A stretch of 64,000 nt of DNA from Pseudomonas ceruminis (GTDB taxonomy: Bacteria; Pseudomonadota; Gammaproteobacteria; Pseudomonadales; Pseudomonadaceae), in assembly GCF_021602025.1 (NCBI RefSeq), contig NZ_BQHW01000002.1, forward strand, positions 186,001 to 250,000, written 5' to 3'. Both the position numbers and the translations under genes were made by a program. Below are positions 16,173 through 23,396 of the stretch, piece by piece. Each line of letters begins with the position of its first letter. The first letter of the stretch is position 1. The notes under the pieces were generated by a model that was not told the origin of the DNA, searched no databases, and was given only the letters and a program-made list of their open reading frames with translations.

Positions 16173-17725
16173 CCGTGCTCAAACGCCACTCTCCAGTGCA
16201 AGGCAGCGCCCTGCAAACGTCCATCGACACCCCCGGCGCAGCCGCCGAAGCACCACCGCAAACCTCCATTCCCCTGCTGTTGGGCGCTTTGATGCTGGTC
16301 ATGTTCCTCGCTGCGCTCGACCAGACCATCGTCTCTACGGCGTTGCCGACCATCGTCAGCGACCTCGGTGGCCTGCGCTGGTTGTCCTGGGTAGTCACGG
16401 CCTATCTGCTGGCTTCGACCGTGGTGGTACCGCTGTACGGCAAGTTCGGTGACCTGTATGGCCGAAAACGGGTGTTGCAGATCGCCATTGCCTTGTTCCT
16501 GCTGGGCTCTGCACTGTGCGGGGTGGCCCAGGACATGACCCAGCTGATCCTCTTCCGCACCTTGCAAGGCCTGGGCGGTGGCGGGCTGATGGTGGTGGCC
16601 ATGGCTGCTATCGGTGACGTCATCCCCCCCGCCGAGCGCGGCCGCTACCAGGGCCTGTTCGGCGGTGTGTTCGGCCTGGCCACGGTGGTTGGGCCGCTGA
16701 TCGGTGGGTTTCTGGTCGAACACCTGTCCTGGCACTGGATCTTCTTCATCAACCTGCCGCTGGGCCTGCTGGCGGTGGTGGTGATCGGCAGTGTGTTCCG
16801 CCCGCACGTAGCCCCGGTAAAACACGTGGTCGACTACATCGGCGCCTTCTACCTCACCGTGACCCTGGGCTCACTGGTGCTGGTCACCAGTTTGGGCGGT
16901 AGCTTGCTGCCGTGGGCCTCGCTCGACATCCTGTGTTTGCTGCTGTTCACAGTGATCGGCCTGGCGGGCTTCGTGTTCGAACAACGCCGTGCGCCCGAGC
17001 CGATCATGCCCCTGCACCTGTTCCGCCACCGCACCTTCGTGCTTGCCGGGCTGATCGGCCTGAACGTTGGGGTTTCGCTGTTCGGTTCGGTCACCTTCCT
17101 GCCGTTGTACATGCAGGTGGTCAAGAACGCATCGCCCACCAGCGCCGGCCTGCAGATGCTGCCGTTGATGGGCGGCCTGCTGGTGGTGTCGGCCATCACC
17201 GGGCGGCTGATCAGCCGCTGGGGGCGTTACCGCGTGTTCCCGATCGCCGGCACGCTGTTGCAGGTCATTGCCCTGGGCTTGCTGAGCCGGCTCGACCTGG
17301 ACACGCCGATGTGGCAGATGAACCTGTACATGGGATTGCTCGGCGCGGGGTTGGGCATGGTGATGCAGGTCCTGATCCTGGCCGTGCAGAACAGCGTCGA
17401 ACGGCGCCATATGGGCGTAGCCACCTCTGGGGCCACATTGTTCCGCTCCATTGGTGGCTCGGTTGGCGTATCGGTGTTCGGCGCCGTGTTTTCCCACGCG
17501 TTACTGAAGGGGCTACCAGGCGATTTCGCCGCCCATGCCGGTGGTGCTGCCAGCCTGTCGCCAACCGCCGTGCATGCGTTGGCAGCGCCCCTGCAGCAGG
17601 CCTACCTTGCAGCGTTCTCCGGGGCAATGCATGGGGTATTTCTGCTGGCTGCGGGGGTGACCTGCGTAGCCTTCGGGTTGTCCTGGTTGTTGCGGGAGGT
17701 GCCGCTGCGGTCAGCCCATGCCTGA
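16169..17725 (+). CDS. DHA2-type (14-TM) MFS multidrug efflux pump, EmrB/QacA-like
   Basis: 518 aa starting at the ATG that overlaps the TetR stop. The first helix carries FLAALDQTIVSTALPTIV, the classic DHA2 motif D1, followed by the loop motif GKFGDLYGRKRVLQ and about 14 membrane segments. Members export drugs, antiseptics and other hydrophobic compounds with proton exchange. A cotranscribed TetR gene supports inducible efflux. No HlyD/EmrA adaptor is adjacent, so it probably works alone in the inner membrane. Confidence 0.9.
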   Translation: MTVLKRHSPVQGSALQTSIDTPGAAAEAPPQTSIPLLLGALMLVMFLAALDQTIVSTALPTIVSDLGGLRWLSWVVTAYLLASTVVVPLYGKFGDLYGRKRVLQIAIALFLLGSALCGVAQDMTQLILFRTLQGLGGGGLMVVAMAAIGDVIPPAERGRYQGLFGGVFGLATVVGPLIGGFLVEHLSWHWIFFINLPLGLLAVVVIGSVFRPHVAPVKHVVDYIGAFYLTVTLGSLVLVTSLGGSLLPWASLDILCLLLFTVIGLAGFVFEQRRAPEPIMPLHLFRHRTFVLAGLIGLNVGVSLFGSVTFLPLYMQVVKNASPTSAGLQMLPLMGGLLVVSAITGRLISRWGRYRVFPIAGTLLQVIALGLLSRLDLDTPMWQMNLYMGLLGAGLGMVMQVLILAVQNSVERRHMGVATSGATLFRSIGGSVGVSVFGAVFSHALLKGLPGDFAAHAGGAASLSPTAVHALAAPLQQAYLAAFSGAMHGVFLLAAGVTCVAFGLSWLLREVPLRSAHA

Positions 17726-17886
17726 TGGTGACTGTTGGCAGGGCAACAGCCAATCAACAGACTGTGGCCAGCCACACATCCTGCGCATCGGCCCTGAGCC
17801 GCGAAGCCCCCAGGCACGGGGGGTATGGCCATCTGGCATGCCCCCTGCAATCGAATGTGCATACCTTCATTCGACTGGAACCTGCA

Positions 17887-18879
17887 ATGCGCCTGACCGA
17901 CCTGGCCCTCGCCTTTCCCCGTAGCCTCAAGACCTTGGCCGCCGCCGGCCTGGTTGCCCTTTGCCTGAACCCGGCCGCCCAGGCCGAAACCGCGCCCAAG
18001 GAAGTGCGCCTGGACTACGCCTACTACTCACCCGTCAGCCTGGTGCTCAAGCACTTTGGCTGGCTAGAAAAAGCCCTGCCCGACTCCAAGGTCAGCTGGG
18101 TATTCAGCCAGGGCAGCAACCGTTCGCTCGAGTACCTCAACAGCGGCGGCGTCGACTTCGGCTCCTCTGCCAGCCTCTCGGCGGTGCTAGCCCGCGCCAA
18201 CGGCAGCCCGATCAAGTCGGTGTACGTCTATAGCCGCGCCGAATGGACCGCACTGGTAGTGGCCAAGGACTCGCCGCTCAAAACCCTCGAGGACCTCAAG
18301 GGCAAGAAGATCGCCGCCACCAAAGGCACCGACCCTTATCTGTTCACCTTGCGTGCCCTGGAAAAGGCCGGCCTGAAAAAAGACGACGTGGAATTGCTGC
18401 ACCTGCAACACCCGGACGGCCGGACCGCACTGGAGAAAGGCGACGTCGACGCCTGGGCCGGCCTGGACCCGCACATGGCCGCCAGCGAACTGCAGGCCGG
18501 CTCGCGGCTGCTGTATCGCAACAAGGACTTCAACAGCTTCGGTGTCGTCAGCGTGACCGAGGCCTTTGCCAAACAGCACCCAGAGACCATCGCCACAGTG
18601 ATCAAGGCCTACGAGCAGGCACGCCACTGGGCCGTCGCCCACCCCGAGGCGTTTGCCAAGTTGCTGGCTGACGAATCCAAGCTGCCGCTGGATGTGGCCG
18701 AGCTGCAGCTGTCGCGCACCGACCTTTCCGCGCCACAACTGAATGCCCAGGATGTCACTGCTTCCAAGGCTGCGGCCCCTATCCTGGTCTCGGAGGAACT
18801 GGTCAAGCGCGGGGTCGACGTCAACCAAGTGATCGACCAGTTGATCGATCCATCCTTCGGCAAGGCCAGCATCGAGTGA
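17887..18879 (+). CDS. ABC transporter substrate-binding protein, SsuA/NrtT type (sulfonate-like)
   Basis: 330 aa. Signal peptide to about residue 37 (NPAAQAET). The mature protein has the SsuA/TauA fold: LDYAYYSPVSLVLKHFGWLEKALPDSKVSW, FGSSASLSAVLARANGSPIKSVY and KTLEDLKGKKIAATKGTDPYLFTLRALEKAGL. It delivers an aliphatic sulfonate or similar anion to the following permease and ATPase. The stop and the permease start share a base. A 160-base region upstream separates it from the MFS gene. Confidence 0.87.
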   Translation: MRLTDLALAFPRSLKTLAAAGLVALCLNPAAQAETAPKEVRLDYAYYSPVSLVLKHFGWLEKALPDSKVSWVFSQGSNRSLEYLNSGGVDFGSSASLSAVLARANGSPIKSVYVYSRAEWTALVVAKDSPLKTLEDLKGKKIAATKGTDPYLFTLRALEKAGLKKDDVELLHLQHPDGRTALEKGDVDAWAGLDPHMAASELQAGSRLLYRNKDFNSFGVVSVTEAFAKQHPETIATVIKAYEQARHWAVAHPEAFAKLLADESKLPLDVAELQLSRTDLSAPQLNAQDVTASKAAAPILVSEELVKRGVDVNQVIDQLIDPSFGKASIE

Positions 18880-19697
18880 TGAACACCCACAGTAACCTGC
18901 TGGCCGCAAGCCCTGGCCAGCAGCGGCAATGGCCGCGACGGCTCAAGGGCCTGGCGCTGCCACTGGGCCTCATCCTGCTGCTCGAAGCCGTGGTACGCCT
19001 GGGCTGGATCCCCTCCTACCAGATGCCCGCCCCTAGCGAAGTGGCACAAACCTTGTTGCAACTGGCTGACGGCGCCCTGTGGAAACACATCGGCGCCAGC
19101 CTCTCGCGGGTGCTTGCAGGGTTTGCCATCGGCGCGATGCTCGGCTTGCTTTTCGCTGCCTGGGTGGGTTTGAGCCGCGAAGCCGAAGCCTGGCTCGAAC
19201 CGACGTTCGCGAGCCTGCGGGCGATCCCCAGCCTGGCCTGGGTGCCGTTGTTGCTGCTGTGGCTGGGTATAGGCGAAACCTCCAAGGTCACGCTGATCGC
19301 CATCGGTGCGTTCTTCCCGGTGTACCTCAATGGGGTGGCAGCGATCCGCAACATCGACCGCAAGCTGGTCGAGGTCGCGCGCATGTACGGCTTTGGCCCG
19401 CTGCGCCTGGCCCGACGCGTGCTGCTGCCGGCGGCCATCCCCGGGGTGTTCACCGGGCTGCGCAGCGCATTGAGCCTGAGCTGGATGTTCCTGGTCGCCG
19501 CCGAGCTGATCGCGGCCACGCGCGGGCTTGGCTACTTGCTCAGCGACGGACGCGAAACATCCAGGCCAGACTTGGTGCTGGCAGCAATCATCGTGCTGGC
19601 ACTGCTTGGCAAGCTCAGCGACGGGCTGCTGGCCGGGCTGGAGAAACGCTGGCTGGCGTGGCGCGATACATTCGACGGCACGGACCCGAGGGGCTGA
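18879..19697 (+). CDS. ABC transporter permease, SsuC/TauC type
   Basis: 272 aa, about six membrane segments, with the EAA loop region EVARMYGFGPLRLARRVLLPAAIP typical of binding-protein-dependent permeases and the ASLRAIPSLAWVPLLLLWLGIG segment of the SsuC family. It forms the membrane channel of the sulfonate-type importer. Start at 18879 (TGATG overlap); a GTG three bases earlier is an alternative. Confidence 0.9.
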   Translation: MNTHSNLLAASPGQQRQWPRRLKGLALPLGLILLLEAVVRLGWIPSYQMPAPSEVAQTLLQLADGALWKHIGASLSRVLAGFAIGAMLGLLFAAWVGLSREAEAWLEPTFASLRAIPSLAWVPLLLLWLGIGETSKVTLIAIGAFFPVYLNGVAAIRNIDRKLVEVARMYGFGPLRLARRVLLPAAIPGVFTGLRSALSLSWMFLVAAELIAATRGLGYLLSDGRETSRPDLVLAAIIVLALLGKLSDGLLAGLEKRWLAWRDTFDGTDPRG

Positions 19698-19700
19698 ACC

Positions 19701-20450
19701 ATGAACCAACCGCTGCATATTCACCCTCCTGCCCCGCTGGTTGACCCGCTGCTCGACCTGCAGGTTGAAAGCAAGTCGTTCGGCGATACGCCGGTGCTCG
19801 GCAACATCGCGCTGCAGTTGCAACCCGGAGAAATCGTCAGCCTGCTCGGCCCCAGCGGATGCGGCAAGAGCACCTTGCTGCGCCTGGTGGCGCAACTGGA
19901 CCAGGGCTTTACCGGCCGCTTGCACCGGCGCCCGGAGCAGGTCGGTTTTGTGTTCCAGGAGCCCAGGCTGATGCCCTGGTTGAGCGTGGCCGACAACATC
20001 GGCTTCAGCGAGGACAAGGGCTACGACCGCGCGCGGGTGGCCGCGCTGATCGAAGAAGTGGGCCTGACCGGTTTCGCCGATGCACTGCCCAAGGCCTTGT
20101 CGGGCGGCATGGCCCAGCGGGTTGCCATCGCGCGTGGGTTGTATGGCCAACCGCAGTTGCTGTTGCTGGATGAGCCGTTCAGTGCGGTGGATGCCTTTAC
20201 CCGGTTCAAGTTGCAGGACCTGCTGCTGGAGCTGGCGCGACGGCATGGCATTGCCCTGCTCGTGGTGACTCACGATGTGGACGAGGCGCTGTACCTGAGT
20301 GACCGGGTACTGGTGATCGGCAACCGCCCTGGTACGGTTTGCCGTGAGTTGCAGGTGGGTCTGGGTTACCCACGCGAACGGCGCGATGATCGGCTGGCGC
20401 GCCTGCGCGCAGAAGCACTGGAAGCGTTGCACAGTGCGCGGGTCATCTGA
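19701..20450 (+). CDS. ABC transporter ATPase, SsuB/TauB type
   Basis: 249 aa with Walker A LLGPSGCGKSTLL, signature LSGGMAQRVAIARGL, Walker B LLLLDEPFSAVDA and the H-loop VVTHDVDEALYL. The VLVIGNRPGTV end segment is usual for nitrate/sulfonate/taurine ATPases. It energises the SsuAC-like partners encoded immediately upstream (3-base gap). No desulfonating monooxygenase is in this operon; the nearest candidate is about 41 kb away at 61218. Confidence 0.92.
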   Translation: MNQPLHIHPPAPLVDPLLDLQVESKSFGDTPVLGNIALQLQPGEIVSLLGPSGCGKSTLLRLVAQLDQGFTGRLHRRPEQVGFVFQEPRLMPWLSVADNIGFSEDKGYDRARVAALIEEVGLTGFADALPKALSGGMAQRVAIARGLYGQPQLLLLDEPFSAVDAFTRFKLQDLLLELARRHGIALLVVTHDVDEALYLSDRVLVIGNRPGTVCRELQVGLGYPRERRDDRLARLRAEALEALHSARVI

Positions 20451-20602
20451 TTTTCTGGGGCAAACGCGGCAGGCAGCCGTGCAACCATCACAGTTCGGCT
20501 AGCCAAGGGTTGGATACCCCGCTGGAAAACCCTATGCTTTGGCCGCCATCCGGCGGTCACGGCCTGGTGGTCTGCACGCTTACCCTCAGGAGATAAATCG
20601 AC

Positions 20603-21304
20603 ATGAACGTCTCGTTCCGGCCCCGCTGGCTGCTTGCCCTCGCCCTGCCCCTTGCCCTGGCCGCCTGCGGTGACAACGAACCTAAACAACGCGCCGCCTT
20701 CAGCGAGTTCCTGCAAACCCGCATCGTCGACAAGCCTGTGGTTCACGTGCCCAAGCTCAGCGCGGACGAAACGAAGCAATTCGGCCCCTACAGCGAGCAT
20801 TATGCGGTCATCACCGACTTCAACGGTGCCATGGATGCCGCAGTGCAACCCCTGGGCAGCCTGCTGCAGAAAGGCGCAGTGCGTTCTTTGGGGGACGTGA
20901 CGGCGCGCCGTGATGACCTCAAGGCGGTCCAGGCAGGCCTGAACGACATGGGTACCCAGCTCCAGGACCAGAAGGCCAAGGCCGACAGCGCCCATGCCCA
21001 GCTCAAACAGCCGCAGAACCTCAAGGTCGTCTACGACAAGGCCTACGATCGCACCGTCAGTGTGCCGGCCGATACCTTCCTGCAAGTGTTGCCGCAGATC
21101 AACGGCACGCTCGACAGCAGCCTGAAGGTGGCCGACTACGTGAACCAGCACAAGGCGCAGATCCAGATCAATGGGCCGATCGTGAAGGTGACGGACCCGA
21201 AGGTCCAGGCTGAACTGAATGCCTTGCTGGCCGACCTCAACACCCAGGCCCAGACCGTGCAGCAGGCACAGGCACGGTTGAAGTCGGTGATGCTGGGGCG
21301 CTAA
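20603..21304 (+). CDS. DUF3053-family lipoprotein (YiaF-like)
   Basis: 233 aa. Lipoprotein signal with lipobox LALAACGDN. The mature part is helical and charged (QRAAFSEFLQTRIVDKPVVHVPKL, DVTARRDDLKAVQAGLNDMG), matching DUF3053, to which E. coli YiaF belongs; function is unknown. The RBS AGGAGATAAATCGAC is strong. Monocistronic, with a terminator-like hairpin right after the stop. Confidence 0.82.
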   Translation: MNVSFRPRWLLALALPLALAACGDNEPKQRAAFSEFLQTRIVDKPVVHVPKLSADETKQFGPYSEHYAVITDFNGAMDAAVQPLGSLLQKGAVRSLGDVTARRDDLKAVQAGLNDMGTQLQDQKAKADSAHAQLKQPQNLKVVYDKAYDRTVSVPADTFLQVLPQINGTLDSSLKVADYVNQHKAQIQINGPIVKVTDPKVQAELNALLADLNTQAQTVQQAQARLKSVMLGR

Positions 21305-21314
21305 AAGCCACAAC

Positions 21315-21344
21315 AGGGGGACGAGCGCAAGGCACGCCCCCTTT
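21315..21344 (+). terminator. Terminator after the DUF3053 gene
   Basis: GGGGG and CCCCC arms around a 16-base loop, ending in TTT, 11 bases past the stop codon. Short stem, so moderate support. Confidence 0.45.
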
Positions 21345-21349
21345 CAGAT

Positions 21350-21829
21350 TCAGTGGTTGAGCCCGTCCAGCACTTCGGCCTTGGTGGTGACGCTGCCAAA
21401 GTGATGCTGCCATAGCGCAATGCCCAGCTTCCCCGACCTATCCAGCGACGAGCCCACCGTCAAGTCGGTAATCAACGTCGGTGAAAGGCCTGCATCGAAC
21501 AAGGCGAACCCAGCGGCAAGCACACAGGTTTCGGTCTGCAGCCCGCAGACCAGTACCCGTTCCACGCCCAACTGACGGATGTAGTCGAGGGTTTCACCGG
21601 TCTGCCCGTAGCCATGCTTGATGAAGACCTTGTCGGCTTCCACCAGGCTTTCGTCCTCCGCCGCGGGGTGCCAGCCGAGCTGACGCGCAAACGGGGTTAC
21701 CTGCTCATCGTGCAGTTCGACCGAGGCAATGGTAGGGATCGTCGCGGACAATGCGCGTATGCCATCGACAAGCCACTCGGGCGGGCTGAAGGTGGACTGA
21801 ACATCGACGATAAGCAGAACCTGCCGCAT
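21350..21829 (-). CDS. Isochorismatase-like cysteine hydrolase
   Basis: 159 aa from the Met that starts MRQVLLIVDVQSTF. The catalytic Asp (VDVQ), Lys (FIKHGYGQ) and Cys (LQTETCVLAAG) triad of isochorismatase-like hydrolases is present, and VCGLQTETCV matches the core motif. Such enzymes cleave amides or esters such as nicotinamide, biuret or isochorismate. At 159 aa it is slightly short of the usual 180-200. No neighbour suggests a substrate. Confidence 0.8.
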   Translation of the reverse strand: MRQVLLIVDVQSTFSPPEWLVDGIRALSATIPTIASVELHDEQVTPFARQLGWHPAAEDESLVEADKVFIKHGYGQTGETLDYIRQLGVERVLVCGLQTETCVLAAGFALFDAGLSPTLITDLTVGSSLDRSGKLGIALWQHHFGSVTTKAEVLDGLNH

Positions 21830-22063
21830 GAAGGTCTCCAGGCGTGCGCAAAGGCACGGAGTATATCGCTCCTGGCGGTCAATGGTTGCATCGGGCCAAC
21901 AGCCAGCGCTGTACCACTGGCGCCACAAGTTACGGTTTTCTAGAACTTTTTCCTGATTACGGGTCTATGTGAACAGGCCCCTGGCGCGTGGCAATCGCCA
22001 CCCACGCATTACCCGCTGCCCGTGGCCCAACGTCCAATTGTCTATCAGAGGTTGTCTTCGCTC

Positions 22064-22462
22064 ATGAACATCCCTGTTCCCCGGATAGTGCTCCTTGGCC
22101 TGTTCGCGTTCGCGGCAATGGGCTCGGCATCGGCAACACAGATGAAGGCTTCACCGCCTGTTCACGCCAGTGAACTGAGCGCGCTGCAGGCCCCAGACAA
22201 AGTCGCAGCCACCCCTTGGCCAAACCTGGCTCGCGGGGCGGCGCAGCAGCCTGGCACGCTACTCGCCCATGACGACCGTTACCGGCACGACGGCCGCTGG
22301 CATGACCGGCGAGACGACTGGCGCCGGGAAAACTGGCGCCGTGAGCAGTGGCGCAGAGAGCAGGCGTGGCGAGAAGCCGAGCGCCGCCGCGATTGGCAAC
22401 GTCACCATGACCGCGCCCTGCACCACCGCTATGAGGCCAATCACCACGACTACCGGCGCTGA
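22064..22462 (+). CDS. Exported Arg/Trp/His-rich low-complexity protein
   Basis: 132 aa from the Met at 22064. A signal peptide (about 1-26, AAMGSASATQ) is followed by a neutral linker and then about 60 residues built almost only of R, W, D, E, H and Q (RRDDWRRENWRREQWRREQA, then HHDRALHHRYEANHHDYRR). The Trp-Arg repeat has a 4-5 residue period. It would be a strongly charged periplasmic protein, perhaps binding metal, polyanion or the cell envelope. Function unknown; similar low-complexity exported proteins occur in proteobacteria. Confidence 0.65.
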   Translation: MNIPVPRIVLLGLFAFAAMGSASATQMKASPPVHASELSALQAPDKVAATPWPNLARGAAQQPGTLLAHDDRYRHDGRWHDRRDDWRRENWRREQWRREQAWREAERRRDWQRHHDRALHHRYEANHHDYRR

Positions 22463-22655
22463 TCTGCGCCGCGCCTTGCCCAACCGCAGCCCAGGGCAGT
22501 GAGCGCCAAGGTGAGCGCGGCAGCACCACCAACATGCACAGCGCGCCAAAGCGGTCGGCCAGGCGACCGCCAAGGGGGCTGAAGCGCATCTCGCTCAGGT
22601 GACGCACCGCCATCAATACGCCCGCCGCCGCTACCCCAGTGCTCGCTTGACCCAC
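22450..22655 (-). pseudogene. Remnant of an MFS transporter gene
   Basis: The minus strand encodes a piece that reads like an MFS loop and helix: GVLMAVRHLSEMRFSPLGGR then LADRFGALCMLVV. It then continues only after a frame change into a second hydrophobic segment, GGAAALTLALTALGCGWARR, before a stop at 22450. Both ends of the transporter are missing and its 3' end overlaps the Arg/Trp-rich gene. This is a decayed fragment of a transporter that was once divergent from the TetR gene at 22736. Confidence 0.6.
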
Positions 22656-22735
22656 TGAACGCTTTTGTACAACCACGGCACCGTATCGTTGTATAGTTTT
22701 GTATATTTCGCGCCACCCGTCTCAGGGGTTCTGCC

Positions 22736-23383
22736 GTGTACATCATGCCGTTCGACCTACCACGAGAAACGCCAAAGGCACCCACCCAGCCGCTGGCCGA
22801 CCCCGTCCGCACGATCATCCTCAACGCCGCCAGCGAGGCATTTGCCCAGCAAGGGTACGCTGCGACCAAACTGTCGGTCATCGCAGCCCTGGCAAGCCTG
22901 CCCAGGTCCAACGTCCTCTACTATTTCAAATCCAAGGCCAATATCTACATCAAGGTGCTGGAGGACATTGCCCCCCGCTACCTACAAGCCTGCGCGCCCT
23001 TTCAGGGTGACGACCAACCGCTGGAGGCGCTCAGCCGCACTGTCACCTCGATGATCGGCCTGTTCGAGGGCCGCCCCTTCGCGTCGAAAGTGCTGCTGCA
23101 AGAACTCAAGGAAGGTGGCCGTCGCATCCCCGGGGACTTTCTGGAACGCTGGGCCAGCCAGGCACGGGAGAACACCGCCTGCATCCGCCAATGGATCAGT
23201 AATGGGCAATTGGCACCGGTCAATCCAGACCATGTGTTGCCGTCGGTGTGGGCAATCGCCCAGTCCTGCATCAACAGGGGTTGCTATGCCACCAGCGGCG
23301 CTGAGCAGGGCATCGACTACCAGGCTGCAACGGCAACGTCGGTACGCTTGCTGCTCAATGGCCTGGCACCGACAAGCCGCTAG
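22736..23383 (+). CDS. TetR-family transcriptional regulator
   Basis: 215 aa from a GTG at 22736, favoured because AGGGG is 7 bases upstream; the ATG at 22745 is the alternative. TetR HTH at about residues 24-70 (IILNAASEAFAQQGYAATKL, then LPRSNVLYYFKSKANIY), C-terminal domain resembling RutR-type regulators. The upstream region has two GTATA-containing direct motifs (TTGTATAG, TTGTATAT) that may be its operator. Its old target may have been the ruined MFS gene on the other side; it is convergent with the NRPS-like gene (13-base gap). Confidence 0.85.
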   Translation: MYIMPFDLPRETPKAPTQPLADPVRTIILNAASEAFAQQGYAATKLSVIAALASLPRSNVLYYFKSKANIYIKVLEDIAPRYLQACAPFQGDDQPLEALSRTVTSMIGLFEGRPFASKVLLQELKEGGRRIPGDFLERWASQARENTACIRQWISNGQLAPVNPDHVLPSVWAIAQSCINRGCYATSGAEQGIDYQAATATSVRLLLNGLAPTSR

Positions 23384-23396
23384 CCAGCCACGTCGC

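Noticed and set aside
18609-20432. 607-codon minus-strand open frame
   Set aside because: Antisense across the ABC permease and ATPase genes; low-complexity Gln/Arg/His sequence typical of GC-rich shadow frames.
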